This document shows positions 48,803 to 57,717 of a stretch of DNA of 64,000 nt, piece by piece. The stretch covers positions 62,001-126,000 of the forward strand of contig JAAFJP010000009.1 in the NCBI GenBank assembly GCA_013298125.1, in the 5' to 3' direction. The DNA is from Cytophagales bacterium (lineage in GTDB: Bacteria > Bacteroidota > Bacteroidia > Cytophagales > Spirosomataceae). The notes under the pieces were generated by a model. That model saw nothing but the letters and a program-made list of their open reading frames with translations. It made no database searches and had not been told where the DNA came from. Positions within the stretch are counted from its first letter, which is position 1, and every line of letters begins with the position of its first letter. Both the position numbers and the translations under genes were made by a program.

Positions 48803-49580
48803 GTGGTGATAACTGCTCCTGCTGGATTAGTTGAAACCTGTGTCCAAGTTGCCCCTGCGATGGCAGTTGCCGCTAAGGTTGCCGTCGTGATTGGCGTTGT
48901 ACCTACACACGTGGGAGATTGGTCTGTTCCTGCATTTGGTTTTACGCAAGCACAATTCGGAATCGTAATTTTTACCGTATCAGAACAAGTCGTACTCGTA
49001 GCCCAAATAAACTGATAAACCCCTGCATTTAAACCCGTTACGCCCGAAGTTGCTGAACTTGTCGTGGTGATAACTGCTCCTGCTGGATTCGTTGAAACTT
49101 GTGTCCAAGTTGCTCCTGCGATGGTAGTTGCCGCTAAGGTTGCCGTCGTGATTGGCGTTGTACCTACACACGTGGGAGATTGGTCTGTTCCTGCATTTGG
49201 TTTTGTACAACCGCAACTCGGAATGGTGATTTTGACAGTATCGGCACAGGTAGCATTTGTTCCCCAAATAAATCGATAAACCCCTGGATTTAAACCTGTT
49301 ATGGTTGAAGTAGCTAAACTTGGTGTGGTAATAACTGCCCCCGCTGGATTTGTTGAAACTTGTGTCCACGTTCCGTTTGTCAGGGGAGTCGCCCCTAATG
49401 TAGCCGTTGTGATAGGTGTTCCACTACAAGTAGGATTTTGGTCTGCTCCTGCAAGAGCCAACCCTGGGTCTGCAACTGCCTCAATTACAGTACAATTAGT
49501 ATTGACTTCATCTGCGATAGTGATATTGAGTGATCCAGTACCAAGAGCTGAACCAGTTGTTTTCTTTAAAGTAAAAGTAG
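48803..49580 (-). repeat. Three 261-bp tandem repeats inside the split surface-protein gene
   Basis: The motif GTGGTGATAACTGC recurs at 48803, 49064 and (as GTGGTAATAACTGC) 49325, a spacing of 261 bp (87 codons). The first two units are almost identical, while the third has diverged. The encoded repeat starts PNAGTDQSPTCVGTTPITTA and contains ATWTQVSTNPAGAVITT and IWATSTTCSDTVKITI. Confidence 0.85.
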
Positions 49581-50778
49581 TTGCTTGTCCGTAAATACCC
49601 GTAGTAGGTGTAATCGTATAACCCGAAGGAGCGGCTACGGTATATTTGAGATTAGGAATTCCTCCAAAATTACTGACAGGATTTAGGGTAAATATCCGTG
49701 AATTATTCCCACATGACACAGACCCAATACCAGAGGCTGTAACCACCAACTGAGTAAACGAAGTATTGTCAAAAAGAATACCCGAAGTTGCCCGTTTGGA
49801 ACTTGAATTTTCTATCGAAAAGGCAATTTTTGATGTATTCGAAGTCATTGTCCGAATGCCGTAAACTCGCTTCCAAGAAGTTGCTACGTCTGCCCAATTT
49901 TTTGAAGTTTCAGGCGTAGCCAAAACGCCGTTTACGTAGGCAGGAATTGAGTTATAAGAGCCTCCGCCAAGATAATCAAAAATTGGAGCTGCTTGTCCTG
50001 TGCCACCGTCAGGGTCATTTTTATTGAAAACTACATAATCGGCAGAGAGAACGTAACGTCTTCCAACTGTGTATCTATTGGCGGTACAAGATGATGAAGA
50101 GTTTAGCCCCGTAGAGTTTTCGACACAATAGTTATCAGGGTCTGCGGCTTTAAAATCAACATAAACAAAATCTGTTCCTTCTGATGCCCGAGAGGCATCT
50201 CTGATAAGTTGGACTCCTGCTCCCGAAGAAATATCCCATCCTGATGACCCAACGGCAGTTCCGTTACCACTAAACGCACGGGCATTATTAATAGGAGAAA
50301 GCGTGGCGTTAGGGAAATTTGAGTTAGGAGTAAAGGTACTTTCAAAACCAAGATTTGTGCCTGATGGCAAGGCATTGACCGTACAACATTGAGCATACAA
50401 GTTATCTGATAAAGACACTATTGAAAGTACCAGTATTGATGCCACAAACAATCGTTTGAACGATATTTTTCCAGCAAAAATCGAAAAATTTTGAATTCTT
50501 GAACCAACAGATTGAGGTTCTTTATTTTCGAGAAGAATAGAAACAAATAATTGGTAAAAACCAATCATCTTTGCTTCAACTTGATGGCGGTCAAATCTTT
50601 GCATTTGTAGTAAGTTATGTTACAAATACAATTTCGTCAATTTTTATGCCACAATGATATATAGATGATAAACAATAGTAATACGCAATCTATGAGGACT
50701 GAGTATTTGAAATATATTTTGATATGATTCTCCAATCACCCTCTTCAAATTTCATACCAAATATTGTTATATTTTCTC

Positions 50779-51717
50779 TTAATACCCCACCATCTCCTCT
50801 CTACCTTGTTGATACCCAACCAAAATCATCTGTTTAATATCATCTTGGTCAAAGCCTTGAATATCAATATTTAAAGGTTTTTGAGGGCGAATAATTTTGA
50901 GTTTTATACGTTTTTGACCTTTCAAAATTCCTGATTGAGCTTCTGAACCATCTTCTGGCAAACATTCATTTCTGAATTCTGCCCAATCTAAATCTGCATT
51001 GAGGCATTCATTCACGGCAATATCCATGACCCTATCTACCAACGCCAAGAGATTTCCATAAGGAAAATATCCTCCGTCGATGTTACGGGTATGACAAGCA
51101 ATGCACACAATTTCGTCTGCTCCGTCTGTAATGGCTTTTTTGATAGGAGCTACATCTCTCATTCCACCATCTAAATACGCCATTTTTTTGAGTCCACCGA
51201 TGTTCACAACGGGCATCAAAATCGGTATGGCGGAGGATGCCATTACGTAGTCTAAAAAATGTTCATACGTTGGGTCGGCATAGACGATATTTCCGTTAAT
51301 AATATCAACTGCACCTACTTTCAACCCCACTGGACTGGCATTGAGATTTCGCATTTGGATATTATTATGGAGAATTTCACGGAGGGGTGTGGTATCTAAT
51401 AATCCTTCAAAATTTCTTCGGATGGCACTCATCCCCAAATCATAAGTCCCCCGCCTAAGTGCCAGACTATCAGGGGTATTGATGTTGTTTATCCAAAAAT
51501 TACAAAGGTCAATAGCGGTTTGATTATAGTCTAAATAACCTCCATCTTCAAGGACCGAACGTCCAAAATCATTCACTAAATAAGACGCATTCATACTCCC
51601 CGCCGAAATACCATAAATTGCATCTGGACGAAATCCTGCCTCAAAAACAGCTCTAACGACCCCTGTTTGATATGCTCCTTTGACAGACCCACCTGCCAAT
51701 ACTAAAATTTTACTCAT
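50779..51717 (-). CDS. Patatin-like phospholipase
   Basis: 312 aa. The Ser-Asp dyad of patatins is clear: oxyanion loop GGSVKGAYQ (9-17), nucleophile GISAGS with Ser38, and DGGMRD with Asp183. It should be a lipid acyl hydrolase. No signal peptide or barrel domain is attached, so it acts in the cytoplasm or on the inner leaflet, unlike the T5-type patatins. The gene ends before a stretch of word palindrome that separates it from the polyprenyl synthetase. Confidence 0.92.
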   Translation of the reverse strand: MSKILVLAGGSVKGAYQTGVVRAVFEAGFRPDAIYGISAGSMNASYLVNDFGRSVLEDGGYLDYNQTAIDLCNFWINNINTPDSLALRRGTYDLGMSAIRRNFEGLLDTTPLREILHNNIQMRNLNASPVGLKVGAVDIINGNIVYADPTYEHFLDYVMASSAIPILMPVVNIGGLKKMAYLDGGMRDVAPIKKAITDGADEIVCIACHTRNIDGGYFPYGNLLALVDRVMDIAVNECLNADLDWAEFRNECLPEDGSEAQSGILKGQKRIKLKIIRPQKPLNIDIQGFDQDDIKQMILVGYQQGREEMVGY

Positions 51718-51830
51718 GTTTGTTTGTGGTTCTTTGTTGGTTGATTAGTTACTGGTTTATTGGTAATTAGTTATCGGTAAAAACCAATAACCAATCAACC
51801 AGTAACCAATCAACCAATTTCTAATACCAA
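51718..51830. repeat. Word palindrome (TTGGTTGATTAGTTACTGG / CCAGTAACCAATCAACC)
   Basis: The left half TTGGTTGATTAGTTACTGG and ATTGGTAATTAGTTATCGG is mirrored by CCAATAACCAATCAACCAG and TAACCAATCAACCAATTTC. Words are shared with 41155-41302 and 61316-61432. Confidence 0.8.
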
Positions 51831-51935
51831 ATATCGAACTAAAAAAATAAAAACAGGTTAATAAATAAAGAGATTATGCAAAATTTTATAGAATGATGTA
51901 ATTTGCACGTCTATTTAACAGATACTACTAAAAGA

Positions 51936-52910
51936 ATGAGTTTATCAATTAAAGAAATACAAGCTCCGATTGCCGAAGAGATGAAAGCCTTTGAAGGGAA
52001 ATTTAGAGCTTCGATGAAGACCAAAGTAGTGTTGTTGGACACGATTATGAATTACATCGTTCAACGAAAAGGAAAACAAATCAGACCTATGTTTGTGTTT
52101 CTGACGGCGGGAATGTGCGGAGATATTACTGAAAAATCTTATCGAGGTGCTGCCCTCATCGAACTCCTACACACGGCTACACTCGTACACGATGACGTGG
52201 TGGATGATTCCAATTATCGTCGTAGTTTTTTTTCAATCAATGCCCTCTGGAAGAATAAAATAGCCGTTTTGGTGGGTGATTATCTTCTTTCAAAAGCACT
52301 TTTATTATCTATCAATCACGATGATTTTGAGTTGTTGAAAATTGGCTCGAATGCTATTCAAGAAATGGCTGAGGGTGAATTAATGCAGATGGAGAAGGCT
52401 CGAAAATTGGATATTACCGAAGAGGTTTATTTTGAAATTATCCGTCGTAAAACCGCAACTTTAATTGCCGCTTGTTGTGCAATGGGCGTAAGTTCGGTAG
52501 GAGCTGACGAAGAAACCGTTGAGAAAGCAAGGTTATTTGGTGAAAAAGTGGGTGTTGCCTTCCAGATAAAAGATGATTTATTCGACTACGGAGATGCCGA
52601 AATCGGAAAGCCTTTGGGAATTGATATTAAAGAGAAAAAAATGACACTTCCACTTATTTACGCCTTAAATCAGGCAGATTGGAGTACGAAGCGTAGGATT
52701 ATTAACATCATCAAAAATGAATCTGAAAACTCAAAGAAAGTTGCCGAAGTCATAGCATTTGTAAAACAATCAGGTGGTCTTGATTATGCCACCAAAGCCA
52801 TGCAAAAGCTCGTGGATGAGGCTCAGAACATTCTTAGCACTTTCCCCGATACTCGTTTTAGGCGTTCTTTGGCCGGTTTGGTTCAGTTTACGATTGAGCG
52901 GAGTAAGTAG
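51936..52910 (+). CDS. Polyprenyl (isoprenyl) diphosphate synthase
   Basis: 324 aa from the ATG at 51936. A TTG frame upstream (51903) is less likely. First aspartate-rich motif HDDVVDDSNYRR (Asp86, Asp87, Asp90, Asp91) and second motif KDDLFDYG, with GKQIRP for the diphosphate. It joins isopentenyl diphosphate units. Chain length (octaprenyl for menaquinone, farnesyl/geranylgeranyl for carotenoids) is not readable here. A crtW-like gene lies 3.5 kb away, but the tandem of surface proteins in between makes a shared operon impossible. Confidence 0.92.
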   Translation: MSLSIKEIQAPIAEEMKAFEGKFRASMKTKVVLLDTIMNYIVQRKGKQIRPMFVFLTAGMCGDITEKSYRGAALIELLHTATLVHDDVVDDSNYRRSFFSINALWKNKIAVLVGDYLLSKALLLSINHDDFELLKIGSNAIQEMAEGELMQMEKARKLDITEEVYFEIIRRKTATLIAACCAMGVSSVGADEETVEKARLFGEKVGVAFQIKDDLFDYGDAEIGKPLGIDIKEKKMTLPLIYALNQADWSTKRRIINIIKNESENSKKVAEVIAFVKQSGGLDYATKAMQKLVDEAQNILSTFPDTRFRRSLAGLVQFTIERSK

Positions 52911-53048
52911 GATTTAGGATTGGGGATTGGGGATTGGGGATTAAAACAAAGTCTTGTTTGTAATTTTGAGTTCAAAAAAAAACTTTTTTACTTAACCCCT
53001 AATCCCCAATTACCAAACCCCAAATTACCTAATCCCTAATTACCCAAA
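52911..53048. repeat. Word palindrome (GGATTGGGGATTGGGGATT)
   Basis: The left half GGATTGGGGATTGGGGATT is mirrored by AACCCCTAATCCCCAATTACC, CCCCAAATTACCTAATCCC and TAATTACCC. Same vocabulary as 18771-18890. It lies between convergent polyprenyl synthetase and surface-protein genes. Confidence 0.8.
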
Positions 53049-53050
53049 TA

Positions 53051-56000
53051 CTACAACTTCTTAGCCGTCAAAGGATTACAAATAACTGGCGGACAATTCA
53101 AGGTAAAAGGATCAGCTTGTACCGTTACGGTTTCTGTACAAGCGGGTTTGCTCTTATCTCTGAATGTCAATTTTATTGGTTGTCCGTTGGCTTTTAATTC
53201 TTTCAGTAAACCCACACGAACCTCCGAACCATAATTTGTTCCACCTACATTCAGAACTGTTCCTCCACTCCCATCTGGATTGGCATTCATCACTACTTCA
53301 TACAAACTTGCAACTCCTGGACTTGTGGCGTTTGATTTTACTTTTACTGTAAAATAATCATCTGTAATAATGCTTGGCGTATTGTTATTATTAACGATGA
53401 TTGAGCTTGCTTGGGCTGTGCTTGTTATTTTACAAGGAATACAAACCGTTCCGTCAATCGTCACTTGAATATCTCTTGCACAATCATCACTGGCATTGAA
53501 AACCCTAACGGTATAGACTTGTGCGGTGGGTGAACCCGTCAGACCGCTAATGGTAAATGAAGTCTGATTATTCAAATCAGTGGCATTTGTGTATAATGGA
53601 CCTGTATAAACCTCTCCTGGGGAATAAGAAACCCTTTGAGAAAACTGCATATTCGACAAAGTGATACTTCCGTCATTATTTACCTTATCAGTCAAAGGAT
53701 TACAAGTGGCTTTTTGAGCCACCAAATTAACTTTTGGTAAAGGACAATACGCAAAATCGTAAGAGTGATTGGACTCACCTGTACCCTCAGTAGTGATAGC
53801 AATTACTCCATCCGCCCCACTAACTATTCCGTCTGAATCAATTAAGTCTTGAAATGGACCAGAACCAGCATTGGTGTTCCCTAAAATACTATCGTCTATC
53901 TTTTTCCCTCCGTCATTAATGGGGTCGTTTGCACCAGCCACAGCTACTCTTGCACCTCTCAAATTTGGAGAATTAGGGACTGAGGCACTGACTTTCCCTT
54001 TAACACGAATCGTATATTTTGTCTTTGACTGAGGTCCAAGGCGGTCAGGTTTATTTACACCTGATGTATCAACAACGTTAAAGTGATTAAAAGCATAAAC
54101 ACCATTGATATCCGTAGTATCTCGTCCTACTATTTGATTATTGGCATTGACTAAGTGAAGAATTACGTCTGCAATTCCTGGTTCACCTGCATCTTGAACA
54201 CCATTTCCATTATCATCACGCCAAAGGCGATTACCAATTTCGAGGGGAGAAACTTTACAAACCATATTAATGTCACCAATCGAAGCCGCTTTTCCATAGG
54301 ATACTGGGGCATTGGCAATTAAATTACTCAAATCTTCTAAAATTTCAAACGCTCTTTTCTTTTCACCTGTCTCGTTACTCATCCAAGTTACACCAGCACT
54401 GTAAGCACCTATTGGGTCGGTAGAGGCTAACATAATTTCTCGTGAGCCTGGTAAAAAAGCTAAAGAACCAACACTTAGTTCATAATGACCGAGGTTATAA
54501 TTACCATCTCCCCAATAAAACTCACCACCACCAGGACCTTCACCATTCCCAGCACCAACAGTTGGCGGGTCTCCACACACAGAACCTCCATTTTCGAGCG
54601 TCCAGACTCCGTTACATTTACCAATCCTCAGAACATCCCCTCCCACACGTGGGTCAAAGCCTACAATTCCGTGAGTATTACCTTTGGCATCAGATCCGCC
54701 TAATCGAGTTTGATGGGAAAATCTATCCATAAATGCTACAATCATTGAGCCATCTGCATCAATTTCAATATCAGAGAGCATTGGCATTGGATAAGCTATA
54801 TATTTTTCTTTTAAAAAAGCTGGCTGACTCGGAGAATACCAATCTTCCCCAGGTTTAAACCACGGAAACCACTGCCTTACCTCCTGCCTTTCACCTGTTG
54901 TAAGTCCTTTTGTATAATTGAGGGGAAAATCTATCAAAAGATTCCAATTAGGATTTGCGGGGTCAGCATAGGTCATTTCATAAACTCTTGCTTTCAAATC
55001 ATTCGTATTTTGAGACCAACTGGCATCACAAACAATTCCGACGTACATTTTACCTTGTCGAGCTGCAAATCCAAAGGGGCGGGCAAATCCCACATTTACC
55101 TCATCCCAAGGGTGTGGAATGTCATATTCTACAATATCGGCAGCCGTAATCTGACTACCAGGTTTATGGGGATTCCCTATGTGAATTCTATAAATTTTAC
55201 AATTCCAAAGATTGGCAACAAACAGATATTCTCCATCATTGGTAATATCTATATCTCCCAATGACATCTTTCCCACTAAATCACAAGCGGTATATTTTTT
55301 ACCTGCAAAAACCACTGTACCAGTATCCATTTGGTAATTATAATTATTCAAGGCACCACGTGGATGAGGGTCTGTACCTACGTCATACCCAAAATCTGAT
55401 AATTTGATATAGAGTTCTGTTTTGGCAATACTTGGCTTATCCGAATTTTTAGAGACATATATTGCACTTGGACCACCCACACCGAAAGCTGCATGGCGTT
55501 TCATAAATGCTGATGAAAAGAATGACCCTGACTCTTTCTGATATGCCCCTCCCCAGACACTTCCCATAAATTGCATCGGAGCATTTATCATAGTTTTGAA
55601 CGATGGATCTTGCCCAGAAGCACTGTAAGGAATCGTTACTACGGCATCTTCACTTTGTCCCCCAATCCCCACGGCATAGCAAGAGACAACCATTTTGGGG
55701 TCTTCTCCGCAATAATCATCACCAAAGTTTATTCCTAAATCAACGTTGGTAGCGGGTGCTTTTACAAACTGAATACTGGATTGACTGGCTTGGTTTTTCT
55801 TAGTAATAAAGCCATCTGTATAATAAGCTGGCGGAGTAATGTGTACACGAAGATTCCCTGAAACATTTGGTATTTTGTATTTACCATCATCATCTGTTAG
55901 TGCAGAGCCTTTCAAGACACCTTTGGAGTCATAGACTTCTACCTTCGTGCCTTCACGACCTTGGTCGAGGTAGGTTGCGGTACTATCCCACGTACCGTTG

Positions 56001-56152
56001 GCATTATAATCTTTGTAAATTCGCCCTGAAACTTGGGCATTGAGTGAACTAACTACTAAGGAAGAAAGTAGAAACGTGGCAAAAAGTCTTGTGGTGTGTT
56101 TAAATAGACAAAGAGCTGCCCACCTTCCAATAAGGGGTACAAAATTGAACAT
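53051..56152 (-). CDS. Large SdrD-B surface protein
   Basis: 1033 aa. Signal peptide region (about 22-40, LFATFLLSSLVVSSLNAQ), an SdrD-B-like first domain (VSGRIYKDYNANGTWDST, ~40-150), a long propeller-like middle (GDDYCGEDPKMVVSCYAVGIGG, DGEYLFVANLWNCKIYRIHIG, IAFMDRFSHQ, SLAFLPGSREIML; about 150-650), then a second SdrD-B domain (IGNRLWRDDNGNGVQDAGEPG). Terminal beta-domains end in DDYFTVKVKSNATS and the tail NCPPVICNPLTAKKL. It belongs to the same class as the split gene at 45739 and, like it, ends with a CxPxxCxPLxxK motif. It is likely surface-exposed. Confidence 0.85.
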   Translation of the reverse strand: MFNFVPLIGRWAALCLFKHTTRLFATFLLSSLVVSSLNAQVSGRIYKDYNANGTWDSTATYLDQGREGTKVEVYDSKGVLKGSALTDDDGKYKIPNVSGNLRVHITPPAYYTDGFITKKNQASQSSIQFVKAPATNVDLGINFGDDYCGEDPKMVVSCYAVGIGGQSEDAVVTIPYSASGQDPSFKTMINAPMQFMGSVWGGAYQKESGSFFSSAFMKRHAAFGVGGPSAIYVSKNSDKPSIAKTELYIKLSDFGYDVGTDPHPRGALNNYNYQMDTGTVVFAGKKYTACDLVGKMSLGDIDITNDGEYLFVANLWNCKIYRIHIGNPHKPGSQITAADIVEYDIPHPWDEVNVGFARPFGFAARQGKMYVGIVCDASWSQNTNDLKARVYEMTYADPANPNWNLLIDFPLNYTKGLTTGERQEVRQWFPWFKPGEDWYSPSQPAFLKEKYIAYPMPMLSDIEIDADGSMIVAFMDRFSHQTRLGGSDAKGNTHGIVGFDPRVGGDVLRIGKCNGVWTLENGGSVCGDPPTVGAGNGEGPGGGEFYWGDGNYNLGHYELSVGSLAFLPGSREIMLASTDPIGAYSAGVTWMSNETGEKKRAFEILEDLSNLIANAPVSYGKAASIGDINMVCKVSPLEIGNRLWRDDNGNGVQDAGEPGIADVILHLVNANNQIVGRDTTDINGVYAFNHFNVVDTSGVNKPDRLGPQSKTKYTIRVKGKVSASVPNSPNLRGARVAVAGANDPINDGGKKIDDSILGNTNAGSGPFQDLIDSDGIVSGADGVIAITTEGTGESNHSYDFAYCPLPKVNLVAQKATCNPLTDKVNNDGSITLSNMQFSQRVSYSPGEVYTGPLYTNATDLNNQTSFTISGLTGSPTAQVYTVRVFNASDDCARDIQVTIDGTVCIPCKITSTAQASSIIVNNNNTPSIITDDYFTVKVKSNATSPGVASLYEVVMNANPDGSGGTVLNVGGTNYGSEVRVGLLKELKANGQPIKLTFRDKSKPACTETVTVQADPFTLNCPPVICNPLTAKKL

Positions 56153-56330
56153 TGAATTCTACCAATTAATGGCGGTTAATTGTTGAAACTAAATGTCAAA
56201 AAGAGTAGCAAAAACAATGCCGAAGGAGAAGGCTTTTGAAAGAAATAAGGCTCTAAAAAAAGAAAAATGCGTTTTGAGTAAAATTGAACTGCTATTTTTT
56301 TTTGAAAATTATCATTTTATAACTAACTGA

Positions 56331-57038
56331 TTATGAAACACTTGTATTAACAATTGATAACTCTTCTTTTTCCTTAGCCTCAGCTAAGGACCACCACGGC
56401 AAGTATGGATAGGCATGATGCTCGTGATGATACCCAAAGAAATAACAGGTAATAAAAGCTACAAAATGATTGAGCTTTTGACTCTTGGCTTTGAATTTAT
56501 CGGTCGGAGAATGCTCTCCACGATGAGGTAAGTATGTACCAAAATAAAATAATTGTAGCGTACTCAAAATGGCTGGAACTTCCCAAAAAACGATGAGATT
56601 TTCCATCGGTAAAAATAATTTCAAGATATTATAAGTAATCGCCATAAAGAGAATTTGCCAGATGGTCACATACTCCAAAGCAAATTTTAGATACCATCGA
56701 AAGAAATTTCCATCATAATAGTCAGGGTCATTATCTGAGACTACGTGAGCGTGATGAAGATGATGTTTGCGGGATAATTTTTCGTAATTATTATAGGCAA
56801 AAATAGTTGCACATGTAAAGCCAATCCAATAGTTAAGTCGCTTATTTTCAGGAGCTACCACACCGTGAATAGCATCGTGAGCAGTGATGAAAATCCCTGT
56901 GTATAGGTGCATCTGTACAAGCATAAACACATATACGAGCGGGTCACGAAAATCAATTTTGTAATGTAACAAATACAATAATGACACCGTCCATATGGTG
57001 ATGATTGAGAAAGCGTAAAAGAGTCCTTTGTGTTTCAT
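56331..57038 (-). CDS. crtW: CrtW-type beta-carotene ketolase (fatty-acid-desaturase superfamily)
   Basis: 235 aa, four or so membrane helices. The di-iron histidine boxes are complete: FITAHDAIHG (51-60), RKHHLHHAH (90-98) and a C-terminal FGYHHEHHAYPYLPWW (about 196-211). The order and HxxxH/HxxHH/HxxHH spacing, with FGYH(L/H)EHH and PWW, match beta-carotene ketolases. It would add 4-keto groups to carotenoids in the inner membrane. No other carotenoid gene lies in the window, so a related desaturase is the alternative. Confidence 0.75.
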   Translation of the reverse strand: MKHKGLFYAFSIITIWTVSLLYLLHYKIDFRDPLVYVFMLVQMHLYTGIFITAHDAIHGVVAPENKRLNYWIGFTCATIFAYNNYEKLSRKHHLHHAHVVSDNDPDYYDGNFFRWYLKFALEYVTIWQILFMAITYNILKLFLPMENLIVFWEVPAILSTLQLFYFGTYLPHRGEHSPTDKFKAKSQKLNHFVAFITCYFFGYHHEHHAYPYLPWWSLAEAKEKEELSIVNTSVS

Positions 57039-57050
57039 TTATTGATACTA

Positions 57051-57108
57051 TAGCACGGAATGGTATTCCGTGTATTGGGCAAAGTTCACGGAATACCATT
57101 CCGTGCTA
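57051..57108. repeat. Perfect 22-bp-arm palindrome (TAGCACGGAATGGTATTCCGTG)
   Basis: The arms 57051-57072 and 57087-57108 are exact inverse complements, and each contains an inner GGAATGGTATTCC inverse repeat. The 14-nt loop is TATTGGGCAAAGTT. It lies just upstream of the crtW-like start. Confidence 0.85.
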
Positions 57109-57129
57109 CAGTATTAACCCCTAAATTCT

Positions 57130-57137
57130 TAACTTTG
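57130..57137 (+). promoter_or_regulatory. Bacteroidota -7 element (TAACTTTG)
   Basis: It matches TAnnTTTG, 18 nt before the start of the hypothetical/METTL25-like pair, so the leader would be very short. Confidence 0.5.
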
Positions 57138-57154
57138 TTACAAAATTACGATTC

Positions 57155-57715
57155 ATGGCAAAATTAGAAAAAGACTTACAAGAGGCAATTCTGTCGATGC
57201 CCTCAAAAGAAAAAGATAAATTACTCTTAAAACTCATCGCCAAAGATGATGTACTGACCCAACAGCTACAATTTACCTTAGTTGAAGAAGGCACAAGCGT
57301 GGATTTTAGACGGGATGAAATCAAGGAAACGATTGATAAATTATACCGTACAGATGCCTATTCATCGGGCTATTTGATGATGGATATGCGATACATCAAT
57401 GCCGAGATTACTCGCCACGTGAAGGTTACGAAAGATAAGTACGGTGAGGTAGAACTAACGATAAAACTCTTGAAAGAATGCTTTGAGAAGCAATTGAAGT
57501 GGATTAAGCAATATACTTCAAAGTCCGATACGCTATCAAATTACGTAGCAAAACGAACTGATTTTGTCTTGAAAAAACTCATAAAACTCCATCCAGATAT
57601 TCAGTTTGATTTTCACGCAGATATGAATACGCTCTTGGAATATGTGTATAGCTATGCTCCTTCGTATTATGCGAAGCTAATGGCATTGCCAAGAGCATTT
57701 GAAATTTCTGAGTAA
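57155..57715 (+). CDS. Hypothetical helical protein, 186 aa
   Basis: Almost fully helical and lysine-rich (DKLLLKLIAKDDVLTQQL, TIDKLYRTDAYSSGYLMMDM, LLKECFEKQLKWIKQY, FVLKKLIKLHPDIQFDFHADM). No signal, membrane segment or catalytic motif. I do not recognise the family. The next gene starts 2 nt after its TAA, so it is almost certainly translated from the same mRNA as the METTL25-like methyltransferase and may be its partner. It has a good -7 element directly upstream. Confidence 0.6.
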   Translation: MAKLEKDLQEAILSMPSKEKDKLLLKLIAKDDVLTQQLQFTLVEEGTSVDFRRDEIKETIDKLYRTDAYSSGYLMMDMRYINAEITRHVKVTKDKYGEVELTIKLLKECFEKQLKWIKQYTSKSDTLSNYVAKRTDFVLKKLIKLHPDIQFDFHADMNTLLEYVYSYAPSYYAKLMALPRAFEISE

Positions 57716-57717
57716 TT

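Larger units (their letters stand above)
45739..50604 (-). pseudogene. Large SdrD-B/PKD-like surface protein gene, split by an IS4-family element
   Basis: The 5' part (50604 down to 47284) and the 3' part (46077 down to 45739) join in frame if the element and one 9-bp duplicate are removed (…GTCNNNQ–TTNDATDDYF…), giving roughly 1,220 codons. The signal-like region (about 45-70, FVASILVLSIVSLSDNLYAQ) is followed by a carbohydrate-binding-like N-domain. Three near-identical 87-residue repeats follow, then SdrD-B domains (GDFVWKDTNNNGKQDVGELG and GNFVWKDANNNGKQDTGEPG). The C-terminal fragment holds a DDYFTIDVK domain and the cysteine tail CSPVPVCLPLSTKRN. The split probably inactivates export of the whole protein unless the truncated product is still functional. 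Confidence 0.85.
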
